DNA of 64,000 nucleotides. Origin: Enoplolaimus lenunculus (lineage: Eukaryota > Nematoda > Enoplea > Enoplida > Thoracostomopsidae). The notes beneath the pieces are model-generated. The model was given only the letters and a program-made list of their open reading frames with translations, was not told the DNA's origin and did no database searches. Shown one piece after another: positions 49,507 through 62,500 of the stretch. Position 1 is the stretch's first letter, and each line of letters opens with the position of its first letter. Made by a program: the position numbers and the translations under genes. Where the stretch lies: NCBI GenBank assembly GCA_030248215.1, contig JASANG010003255.1, positions 186,001 through 250,000 on the forward strand, in the 5' to 3' direction.

Positions 49507-52500
49507 CTTTTGTGATCAGAAAAAAACTTGTCTAATTTTTCAATGTATTGTCGATTGGCCTCGGTTTACGTGACAAATGTTTAAATTGAATGGTATGGTG
49601 CATCCAGAGGAGAAAAATACCCAGCGACAATGGCCAACAAGTTTTGCTGGTCCTGACGTCGACGGCGAGAAAAACTTACGCAATTAAAATAACGCCGAAA
49701 TTGCAATTTTATAAAATTTTCCAGTGTTGTCAAACTTCAGCCTCTAAGTTTCTTTTTAAAAATTTCCGCAAATAAAACTTCAAAAATTACTCGAAAGTTA
49801 CCCGGGGTGGTGATCTGCCGAGCGTAAGAAAATGACTCGCGGTCGTACTTGTCCATCTGGATTCCGAAAAATTCCAGGGGTCTTGGCGTCTGTATTACTC
49901 CAGCGAAGAGTTCTGGGAAATTCCAGAGATCTGAAAATCCATGTTTATATGGCAAGATTTTAATAGAATGTTAAACAGTGCTAATCTTGCGAACCGTGTG
50001 TTCTGTGTTAAGTGTAATTTTCTCCAGTGTAATTTTTCAACCGACAGATTACGCTAGCGTAATCTTTTTCCCGGAAAATATGCGCTAGCGGTATTTTTCT
50101 CCACGGAAACACCACGCTAGCTTAAAGACTTAGGTCACTTCGCGTAACTATTCCCACCGGAAAGTGTATATACGGAAAATGTACGCTACCGCTACTGTCC
50201 TTCGCGAAAACACCAGACTAGGTCAAAACCCTAACTTCGCGCAAGTTTCCCCCGCGAGACGTCGCCCTAGAAACATTGCTCTGTCCAGCAAAATATGCAC
50301 GGATCGTACAAAATTATTTTAAATCACATAATTTGTCAAATTTTAACACAATCAAAATGGGTATTGTCCAGATTCTGTAAATAAATGTACACACCTGTCT
50401 CCCACACAGACTTGCCATTTCACTTTTGCTGAGATAATTATTCTCTACGGCGTAATTGTCAATACGTTTGGGATTTTCCTCCATTTATAACGTACAACAT
50501 AGTCTCGGGTAGTCTTGAGGCAATTTTGCGACCCATCACTGCAAGAGATATGGTTTTGAAGTACCTTCTGTGAAGGCTGCAATTCTTTGACTTCCAGTTG
50601 TTTGTGAAACCGAAAATAGTCGGAGATGGCTATATGATGTCGTCGTCAAGTGCATGCACCTGCCACATACGTAGTCCCCTTCATTTTGTAGCGTATGATC
50701 ATTGTTGCCGTTATTTGATCTTGGTGTTCTTGGGGGAAATACTACGCTAACGCGAACGTTTCGGGGGGAAAATCAAGGGGTGGGTAAAAATTACAGAAAT
50801 TTTTTGGATATTTTTCAAAAAAAAAACTGCCTACAGCTGGACTGGAGGTAAAAATATTTTAGTCCACTTAGACCAATTGGAGGATGCGCCCAGCTTCCTT
50901 GACAAAGTTTAAGAACAACTTCATAGACGAAACGACGTTTAAAAATGACGCTACTATTAAAATTGCCCAAACCTCCAGCAAAAATTCTTCTGAAACGGGA
51001 TTTCGATTTTTCGCAGCGGTAGAGCACACGCAGTTACATGATACCTATGGAAATTCTTGTTTTTGCATGGCTCAATACGATCCCTAGAGCTTCCTAGATC
51101 TGCACTAGAGTCTAGTTAACAATGTTTAGAGTACCGGAAATCACATAGCCAATTTCAGAAATGCAACAACTGGTGTTGAAAACTTATAAATAACGACAAC
51201 CGTTCGGGAGAATGCTGAAATGACCAGTAATATAAAACGGCACAAAAGGTGCCGGAAAGCTTGGAAATTATTTTGCCTACTATTTACAGAATGACAACAA
51301 TATATGTAAAATCAAATCACGATTTTTAATTATGTCCAGAGGTCTCTCCCGGAAGCCCGAGGACCCGAATTGGCAGGAATGGGGGACGGCGCATCTGGAC
51401 AGCGAGAACAGTAAAATTCTCTATGAAAAGTTCTTTTATTTATTCTCTCTAAATCTTGTTATTAAGCATTTCCTGGCAGCTATGCTGAACAGAAGACTAA
51501 AACATTGCTTCATAAAAATTGAAAATAAAACAGTGTGTTGCGCAGTATGTACTAAGCTTACATTAAATCGATTTGAAGTTTATTACAAACGTTTTAAAAA
51601 AGCAGTTGTAAAAAGCACAGGAGTGCAGCATTAGAAACAACAACAAAACTGAGCAATACTGAGCAACATTGGTTTATGCTGTATATACACAACACTACCA
51701 CATTTGAAGAATTTACAGACTGCACGTTTGCGCTGAGCATATTTTATGTTCTTCGTTTCTCAACATTTTTATGCGAGTGTACAAAGCTGCGAGCTGAACA
51801 TTGCTGTGCAGGGGCGAGAGAGACTGAGCTACCTTGGCTCGTGTAGTATATATATTTCGTGAGGTTGTAAAAATATAAGGGAAAGATTCTGTGATGGGTG
51901 AACGAAATGAAAATTTTCTGCGTTTTATACCGTATGTCAAAGCAGAGCGCAGTATAGGGTGCAACCGGAGGTGGAAATAGAGTTGGATGTCAGTAAAACT
52001 TGGCAGAGCCGGAGGTGAGGTACAATATAAGGTTCTTAAAACGTTTATGTAAATTGTTAACTTTAGCAAATATCTGTTAAGTAATGTTTTGTTACATCGT
52101 TTGGTTTTACGCTTATTTTTTACGAAATCTCGGCAATTTTTTGCTCAAAATTGTGCCATATATAAGTTCTAACGAAACGCGCCAAACAGATAATTTTTTA
52201 AAACTATGCAAAATTTCGCTACCGAAATTGCCGGAAACTCCGGCAAAAATTCTACTGGAGCCACAGAGGTCGACTTTCCGCCGGAGACGAAGGCACATAT
52301 CCGTTTGTGATCTAGCGGTAAGGTATTGCCTCATCAAAGCTACAAATGAGTCCACCAGCGGCGGATCGGCGGGAAAGGGAGGGAGAATGGCCGGGTGATG
52401 TTAGCTTTGCCGTGCTGAAGTTTTGAGATGCAGGTTTTTCTGAAGCCTAAAATGTGTTTTCTACGAAATAAGTACGTAAAAATATAGCGAAATTACATCA

Positions 52501-53185
52501 ATTCAAAATTTTTGCACTTTTCTGGTACAATTCATAAATTTATCGACAAAAATTGCTGAAAACGAGTTTTAAAACCGTAAAATTATGCAAAACGACATAT
52601 ATGCTATCCAAACAAGGAAAATCTGGATCTGTCGCAGGAGCACATTTGCGTGCAACAGGATATTCGCTTTCTATAAACATCGACGTGTAGCGCCGCTATG
52701 AAAGCACCGTATATTCCGTTAATATACCTTCCAAAATCTTCACATATTAACATTGGTTATATTTCAATGGTAAATATCGGTTCTTTTAATACAACAGTAT
52801 TAGTGTCAGATTTGTGGGCCGATCTATGCAACAAATTAAACAAAATCAATCATGAGATCTTCATATGAGCAAACACTTTTAGAGACCGTGGAGCCCTAGG
52901 TAACTTTCCGGTTTCGTCATTTTATAATTCCGGTTGCACCCTGGCCCATAGTGCAATAACTTGTAAGCTCTTCAATAATCTACAGGTAAGAAATTTACTG
53001 CTGAATATAGTGGATTGCTGAACGTCACCAATTACGCCTGCGCATTTTTAGGTTGTATATCTATTTCATATTACATCAAGATACCTAGTAAGTCGTGAAT
53101 AGAAGAGAATTTGGACTGTTATAACGAAAATATTTTACTTCCTAATCTAAACTGTTGACCGTTTTTCATTTCGATTACTATACTG
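49507..53185. other. Intergenic region between testican 5' end and APN1 3' end
   Basis: No gene recognised. An open frame at 51332-51634 (100 codons) resembles no family known to me. At about 50030-50290 there are degenerate units with cgctagc and cggaaaat. CAGGGTG-subfamily fragments lie at about 50884-51010 (cccaaacctccagcaaaaat) and 51957-52300 (gggtgcaaccggagg to ctccggcaaaaat). A right end of that family (aattccggttgcaccctg) sits at about 52925-52942. Confidence 0.45.
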
Positions 53186-53502
53186 CAGGAGACAACCGGA
53201 GCTCGGACATTTCTGCCGGAGGGTCCAACATTTTCAGCAGTAAAATTTGCCAAAGTTTGACAAAAATTGTATTATTCGGTGCATTCGACTTTAACTTTTG
53301 GTATATTCAAGGGTCATTGTAGGAATTTGCTACAAATAAGCCTAAAATAAAAAATTTTGGCAACGCTTTACATAATGTTTGCTAAAGTTCGCATAAATGA
53401 AACATTATGCTAAATACCGAATTTCGTTTCACCCCCGGCTTTGGCAGATGTTTTTGACCTCAAGTTCCGGCTCTGGCAGTTTTCAGCTCCGGTTGCACCA
53501 TG
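53186..53502. mobile_element. CAGGGTGCAACCGG-type hAT-like element
   Basis: Begins caggagacaaccggagctcg and ends agctccggttgcaccatg; the two ends are clear inverted repeats. Flanks ctatactg and ctatttgc agree only in part. It ends 89 bp downstream of the APN1 stop codon, probably in its 3' UTR. Confidence 0.72.
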
Positions 53503-53590
53503 CTATTTGCTAAACAAACTAATCTATTCACAATATGCAAAACTCAAAAATCGGAACCATGCTATTCTAAAAACATATATAAAAGAATGC

Positions 53591-56500
53591 TCATTTTTTC
53601 GACGTTATTTTTTGATTCTTTTTGTTAACGTTTGATGTTTTCTTCGAGTCAGACTCGGTTACAGTGTCAGCGGTGGTGCACAAATTGTACAACGTAACCA
53701 TCTCTGCTGGATAATTGCCATCCGGTGTCTCAAGTATCATTGGAATGCCATGCAATCGTGTGTCAGTCATAAAATTTGCCAACCCGTCAATACCAATGTA
53801 ACCTTTGCCAATATTTTGATGTCGGTCGCGATGCGAACCCCGCTCGGCTGTAATATTTAAGAGTGTAAACATATTCTGCACGATTAGGCCAAATCCAATT
53901 TAAAGTCCGATGAAATCCGTACAACACGTAACAACAATTTAATATAGTCGAACTGGTATGCACCTGCATTAAGTACGAATTGTGAAACACTATATCTGGA
54001 TATAAAATTCAACTATGTCGTCAAATATACATAAAAATGTTGCATATTTTGTGGAAATGGGTCTTCCGCTGATGTTGATTATTTATGCGCACCTAAGTAG
54101 CAGTTTCGTTACAGCCACTAAGGGGATGTAAATTCTATTAATTTAACCGTTTTTTTACAAATATATGTCCCTAGATACACCTGATTAAGCACCCTGATTT
54201 CTTCGATTCATAATAGCTGCTATTTCATCACTCACCCATTGAATCATTCATATGAATAGCCTTTAACCGGCTAAAGCCTATAATGCGTTCAAATTCTTCC
54301 ATCGTTTTTGCGTAACCGTCCTTACTTTTAACGTCATAACCTTAAAAACAGAACTACCAAAATCACTGTGTATAGTCGGACCAATATTCAAAATTGTTTA
54401 AACAGATTGTGAATTAGACGTTGGTCTGTTATTAATGTCAATTTTATTTGATAGGCATAGAAAAGGACGTACACCTAAGCAGATCAGCAAATTTTCAGTA
54501 AATGAAGACTTTCTAATAACTATGTACCGTTTGCTAAAAGGTATGACTTAAGACTGCATTTTTCTCAAGTCAATAATAATAGAATATTTATATGTTTTAA
54601 GCGTTGTTCAAAAAGCAAAATAGCGTTGCGGTTCCCAATCTCATGCTACAGAACGGTGAGTTAACATAACACCACGCATTCAAATATCCTGTCGCCAGGA
54701 TACAACCGGAATTACAATTTACCGGAACCGGAACCGAATTTGAAAAAATACCTGAAACGGAACTGGAAAATGTAAAATACATGCCACCGACAAATTTATT
54801 TTAATTCTTTTTTTGAAATAGTATTGGTAAAATAATGCTAGTTGGAAATACATGTACTTTTTCAGTTGCAGGATTTTCATAACCGACAGAAGCAAGATCT
54901 ACCTTCGACGGTTTATTTTCGGCGATTATCAAGGTTTACATACTATACTAATAAAATCTATTTAATGTTTATCGTCATTTATTAGTAAAATATCTTAAAT
55001 TCCGTCGACCAAATTTTAATATCGGAATTTTTAACTCCGGTAAAAATTTACTGGAACCGGAAGGTGAAAAAATGCCGGAACCCGAATTCCGGTTGCACCC
55101 TGCCTGTCGCTGTAAGTAGTCATTAGACCATTCTACATATGTACGTTGCAAGGTTCCACCGGGACCTTCTATTCTGAGCAAAATATCTGCCAAAATCTGA
55201 TAGCAAATCCTGTTCCGTTCAAGCTTTTGTTTCGAGTTGAGCAGTCAGATTTGAAAAATTAGGGTTCAAACAATATTACCAACTTCAGACGAAAGTGTTC
55301 GTGATTTGTGTAATCTTTCAAAAAATTTTTTATTAGTGCAGTTGATCTGTCCAGTTTTGCTAACAGCAAAGTTCAAATTCCTGGTGAGACAAGTTCACGT
55401 TGGAACCCTTGAAGTACCTGCTGCAAAAGCATGGCATGTATCAAAGCATACTCCAATGCGTTCTTGATAACTGACACGATCAATAATTGCCTTGAGTTCT
55501 TCAAATTTACCACCAACTGTATTGCCTTGCTGGCACATATTTTCAATTACTACAAAAGACAAAGATGGATACACACAACTTAGCATAATTTAAATATTTT
55601 TTGCACCACCATTGCAAAGTTAATAACAAAGCTTCAGGTTGTCATAATAAACTTTCAGCTTTCAGTTAATTTAAATCAATAGGGCTATGATCAACTATAC
55701 CTTAAACCGTTTGGTCAATCACAAATATAATTTGAAGCGAACTCATTGCAGCTTTACTGATGAGCACAGGCGTTATGTCGTGCATTGGCAAATTAGTTAA
55801 AACAACTTACTGCGAATTTCATAACTAAAAATCAACTTACAAATTATAATGTTAGATGTTCGAGATAGAGCCATGCTGATAGAGTCTGCAATTCGCTCAA
55901 TACACTGTTCAACCGATATCTTTCCGCAAGATGAACCTAGAAAACAATCAATACCTATAATAATTATTCTGACCATACTACCTATCTGTAACACCTATTA
56001 ATCCGAATGTCATCATCAACATATATATCAGAACCCACCGTCTGACATTCAAGTTCCAAAACAAAAAGTTTTGTGGAAACATAATTTTGACTGCAAAAAT
56101 GCGCGCACCGTGCTAAATAATTCATAACAATAGATACAAAATAACTTTTTGTAACTGCAGAATACCACTACTATTTCATCAACTGAATGCAAAATTTATA
56201 AAAATTAAAATGCAAGCTAGCGGAAGATTTTATTAATTAAACTTTACTGTTTTATTACCTGGATGAAAATTATAATAGGCCGTCCCAAGGCGTTCGCAGC
56301 ACTCCACTTCAAAGCACAATGTTTCCCGTGAGCGCTTAAGTGTATCATCGTCAGGTGAGCCGCAATTGATCAAATAAGATCCATGCGGGACCATCATTTC
56401 CGGTTGGTATCCATAACGCTAAATAAATTCCAAAATGAAAATAAGCATGTCAATATGCTAACAGCATAACTCTTATCATATAAACATGCAGAGATCAATA

Positions 56501-59500
56501 AACTTTGGTTTGCCGTCATATGCAAAAACCGTTATGTCCACGAAAGTAACTTTCGAGAAATTGAAGGTCTTGCGTATCAATCAATAACTTAATGAATTTT
56601 CGTTTAGAGGTGCCTCCAAATTCAACCCAGGAGATTTGCCGAGTCGGGACTTTCAAGAAATGTCTCCGGGTTAAACTAGGAAGGGACAAAAATTGCGATT
56701 TTTTTGAAAAATGTTGAGTCTTTGAACAAAGTGCTTGCTTAATAAATGATTTCGAGTTATGGCCTTACTTAAACATAAACAGCAACTGAAAAACATTGCC
56801 ATTCGCATTATTTGAGCGAATCTTTTCGGTAAGCAAAACCCGTTTGCTTTTTATTTTCCCCACAACCTCTTCATCAGCGAAAAGCCAGTAAATTTGTGGA
56901 TTACTTTGCTACTCAATATGGGAGTTGGTTTGGCCTTGCAGATCATGAACCGTGTTTGTCCAATTATAAACCATGTATGTCCATGTTTTCAGTCTAATTT
57001 GGAGAACAAAACCGATTGGAATATTATAGATTTCGCTTGCTGGCGTATATCGGCCACTCTGATCAGGGAAACTGACAGCTTTCTTACATGTGTTTAAAAA
57101 ATTAATGGAAACGAACTGTTCTCATAAAATTATCAAGTAGTTATAACCCCCATGGGACTCCACGTAAGTGGCTGTTCCATGGGAGGGTCTCCAGGGTAAC
57201 TAATAGCGAAAAACGCGCGTGACCCTTGGAAATGTATTTAAACTGAAATCATAATTCCCATTGTACAACTAGTCACCCTGAAGATTCTTTCCTGGGACAG
57301 CCATCTATGTGGGGTGCCATGAGGGTTATAATTACTTGTTGGAAACAAATTTTTGAGCTGTTTCTTTTATTAGCTCAATACTTAAATTTTTTCTATTTTA
57401 GGTATCTCCCAAAGACAGAAAAAAATGATATGGTGTCATCTTTATTACATTTTGTGTTTTGTATCTTGCTGTTTTTTTATATTTTGAGTAAATTTATAAA
57501 TGGCGTGAGGGTTTGGCTGGATTACAATTAGCGGAGCTGTATAGTATGCTTAGGCGTAGGTTTAATTTTTCTAAACTTAATTCGTAATTAAAAACTTGGC
57601 ATCCTAGGTTTGAAGCTAAACTTGCTAATATGATAAGTTTTCTTGCTAATATTGTAAGCATTTTTAGTTGATCAAAGTCTAAGCCTTCACTCAAGACAGC
57701 TATGGCCTAAGCATAAACCTTAAAACTCCACCCCTACGTAAGCCTAAGCCTTAAAGCATCCGGGTCTACCACTGTATAAGCGTAAGCGTTAAAGTGTTGA
57801 TTTAAAATCTCACAGAAAAAACGTTCCGCCCTTAAATTTCATCAAAACCCGGTAATATATATGTCATTTCCAGCAAATTAGATGGAGTATTTAATAATTG
57901 CACACTCAAAATGATACATGTTTATAAATTAAAAGCTTTCTGGTGCTATGAGACAGACACATTTTCGTAGACAAGCCGTTGCTTAGTTTGCTTATGCAAT
58001 GGATAACCTTTTTGGTAGATAATACTTGTTTTACGTTCTATAGCAATTGTTTCAAACAAAAGATTGGTATCCCAATGGATACTGATGCAGCTTCCTATCA
58101 AACTAAACTTTCAGAAATATTCTCAATCTTCGGCATTGGAAAAAATAAATAACAACAATAAGTGCGCTACCGTATGGATCTTGATACTACGATCAATTCT
58201 AGCGGAACATGCATAATTAACTTATACGATAAACGCAACCATTCCAACTTTGATGTTTAAATTTCCCTTTTTCGGTGGTAATCTAGCATGTACAGTTTTT
58301 AACACAACAATCTATACACAAATTTTAAGATATAGTCAAATTTGCAGCACTAAAAATATTGCTTACACCATTTTCGAACCTGTTTAAGGAAACATTGATA
58401 GATCTAAGATACGGTAAACAATGGATAATATTTTGGTAATACTATACCGTGAGATACAATTATAATAGTCGAATTTATATTGAGTTCCAATCAATATGGG
58501 TAATATACTTACTTTCATGCCCCCGAGCAGGGTTGCGCTCAACTTTCTATACTAAAATAGTTACCCTGGGTTTGCGTAGCACTCAGTAATATAGATGAGT
58601 TAAGTGTTCCTTTTTTAATTCACCCCTCATTAACCTATTCTTTGGACCCTCTCTAAGTGACACCCCGAGCTCTACCTGTACCTTTCCGATACTACTATTT
58701 TCTAACAATTATAATTATTCATTATGTAAAGAGCATGGTGAGAGAGTTGATGCTAAATTTAGTTATGTTACATAACATGCTACCGCAACTTGGTTAAAAG
58801 TAATATTTGGCTTCATGGAGATGTATTAATAATTAGGTTAATATCTGCTGAATTCAATAGACAAGTGGTGGATTGTATTATTCCTGATAAAAATTTTATA
58901 ATGTAATTTTGCATGTTATAGGTATCGATATTATTCTTATGGTCATGGGTTAATTGTTCATCTGTTTTTTGGTTATTGGTTGATTGGTCGATCGAAAATA
59001 TGAACAAAGAAAGAGTAGATTCGATGTCTTCTGGTGTTTCTAAAAATTAGAAGCCGTTGACTGTTACAGTTATTCATATTATTAATTTCTAAAATTAAGG
59101 TTAGAATAAGTTTAACATTAATTTTTGATCATAATAGTGGAATCCAAATAAAACAAGTCTAGAACTCTGTAAAATGAACATAAACGATTTTTACTTGGTG
59201 TTTATGTGCCATACACAATCGTGAATAGAATTTCGATTCAAAACAAGTTCTGATTCCGATTCCGATGGCACAGTCAATCGGAATCGGAATTTTGAAATTT
59301 TAATTTGAACCCTACTTGTTGTGATACGTTGCATAATTCTGTATTATTTATCAATTAATTTGCTTTCGATGACTTAACTTATTAATAATTTTCCGATTCC
59401 GGTATAATCCAGTTCCGCTTTGCACCCTGACATGCACGATTTTTAAACGGTCCATTTTTTAACCAAACGGACATACACGGTTTTTTTCGCGAAATTTCGT

Positions 59501-62500
59501 GGTAAAAACCGTGTATGTAATCAACGTTTCTGAATTTACTGGACATACACAGTTGTTGTACAACAAGCTTTGGACATATATGCTTTTTACGCAGCGCATG
59601 CGTGTTTGTAGGACCAGCAAAATACACTGAACTTCAAATGTTATGAAAGTTTTTTTACATAAGCATGTACCTCGGAGTACGGTACCATACTTATATAGCG
59701 TCACGCGACATTTTGTTGCCTAGGCGCGTACGTAGAAAAAGTTAGGTACTGCTCTGCTGTTATAGTGTTTAAAAATAAGTTTTCACAGCAGCAATGTTTT
59801 CCAATGCGGTGAAGCCGTTTAAAATCTTTTTCATTTAGCATTCGAGCAGATTGGCAAATGTTTTTCCGCTTTCGTCCGTGGTATCGTATGGCCCCGGCCC
59901 GGGGACAACATTACAATCAATTTCTTATTAGCTGAAAATTTAGCAACAAAAGGCTTGAACTTAACGAAATTGGGATTAAAACATCTGATGTGAAACACAC
60001 TCAATCCATTGTATTTCGTTTCAGATATTTTAAGGCATGTAAGTGCGAGCATCGGCTTCGCCGCTGCCAAAAATTGCCGATTCTTTGCCTATACTTTTTG
60101 CACTTAGAAATGAGTTGGAATGCATTCAATTTCATTAGCTGACGTATAGCAGTAAGTGAAGCTATTACGTCTCTTGCCTTCATGATTGCAAAATTGATTG
60201 ACTGTACAGTCCTCATGAAATTATAGCTGCTTATGGTTATTACGAATTAAGTTTTCGTGTTTATAATAGTGTAATGTAATAATCCTAACAGTTCGTTAAG
60301 CATCATGTATTAAAATTGAAATCGGCACCGATATCTGTGACATTTCAAATTAACAATCGCATAAATTTTAGTATCGACAATCCTTAATATTTTCGCTTGG
60401 CCGCTACAACTTTATGTAAACAGTGTAACTGTAACTAACTTCAGCAGCAGATCTAAAACGGTCTACACTTGCTTGTTCAAGTGGTGTTATTTTATGAGTG
60501 CGGCCATTTCGGACAAAAAATGCGAAAGCACGACATCCGAACGAGTAGGCTTCAATAACTGCATTTTCTACACCACCTAAAGGAAATATATTATTAAAAT
60601 ACCTATTTGTATGCGCCTATGATAAAAAGTTTAGAATTGTTCATTTCAGCTTGGCAAACAACTAATGTCGGTTAGTAATCATTTTCCAACAAAACTCCAA
60701 TAAACAGTCAGTCGTAGTGTATTATATATTTGCGCGATCCTACGTAAACACTATTAACATAATACATACAATAACGAATCTAAAAGGATTACAAACAGAC
60801 TGTCCAATAAAATTGTAACACCATTTAATACCAGCAAGAAAAACCATTACCAGCAGCTGACGCATGATATCCCAGACACATTTTTGTTTTATTTGCAGCG
60901 ATGGTCACTGAATCGAGTATTCTTTGTTGTTGAACACTTAGAGATGCGAACTTCACATCATTTGTCGGCTCAGATTTTGGAACAGTTTTGCCTTTTCCCC
61001 CTACAAGTATCAGCTTAATGGCTTTATGCATAATTTACAAACAATAAAGCTATAGTTGTGATAAAATATCAGATATGTGGTAAAAATCAAAATGTTGCAT
61101 AGCAGGGATGGGCGGTCGCGGTCAAAAAAGCGACACCGAGACCCAACCTACCGAGACTTTGGTCTCGTTCAATTTTTAACCGTTACAGAAAATAAAAATA
61201 AGATTCTTAAACAAAACTTTTGAATATTTTTATCTGCTCTGAATCGCCGTTTCATACAATTAAACTAATAAGTGGCCACCAAACTTTTTTTGCTTTATTT
61301 TTCACTTGGCTACTGTCCCCATATCCTTTGAAAAGAATCGGAACAAATCCCAGTGTCTCAAAACACCCTCAGTACAACACCTAACTCATAGCTATAGTGT
61401 TTCTGATCCCGGACAAACCGAAGACTCGACGAAACTTGGCGAAGCCGAAGGTGAGGCGAAATTTTAGGTTAATTAGTTAATTTTAGCCAATATCTGCAAT
61501 ATGTTGTTAATTTGTTTGGTTTTACGCTAATTTTCTGCGAAATTTAGGAAATTCTTTCGTAAAAGTTGTAACAAAAGTAAAACGAAACGCGCTAAACAGA
61601 TAAATTTTGCAAAATTATGCAAAATTTTACAACCGAAATTGCCGAAACCTCCGGCAAAAATCTACCGAAGCCAGAGGCCGATTTTCTGCCGGCGCCAGAC
61701 CTCCGGTTGTACTCTGATAACCAGGCAGTGGTGCTCCACGATCGACCGCTGTGTTAGTAGGCGAAATGCGCAAGTCGTTCCGGGCCAAAGCTGCGATCAT
61801 TTTTGTAATTGCTTATCGCTTTTTCACCTCTTTGGTGTCAGTTTGCAAACCACCGAGACTGACGAAAAGTCAGACCGAGACCAGCGAAATCCCGAGACTT
61901 GCCGAGACTGAGACCGCTCATCCCTGTTGCTTAGAACAATGCTGTAGTGTGCAGTTTGAAGAGTCAGCAGTTGCGTTCAAGCAACAAGCAATCACGCATA
62001 ACAGAACATTCACATTTAGTTCTGTTCGTGACTCTGTACAGCATAGCTCACCATCAACCAGGGGTCCCATGTATAGAACAGGGACGGATCGTTTTCCGGA
62101 GGGGCTACAATAGAGTAAGTTTAAGCTTTGGACTATTTTTTTGTTTAGTCTTAGGTTCAGGCTTAGGCTTAGAAATAGGCTCATCCATACGCTTAGGCTT
62201 AGGAATAGGCTCATCCATACGCTTAGGCTTTGACTTATACTACTGTTCCGGCCCTGTTCTATACATGGGCCAACCAGGGTGTAACGGTATATCCGTTTTC
62301 GTTTTCGGAAAAATCGATGTCCAGTCCCGTTTATGTTATGGAAATACCGGAATTTTTGTTATTTTTATGCTCAAAATTAGTTATAAATAACATAAACATC
62401 TCACAATTTTTCATTACAGATATTTCGTAATTGTTGTTTATGGAATAAAAACTATAAAATTCATCTAAAGGTTAAAACATTTTTCTGCACCCGGTATTTT

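Noticed and set aside
51332-51634. 100-codon open frame as a novel gene
   Set aside because: No recognisable domain, start context or splice partners; length is within chance for this AT content.
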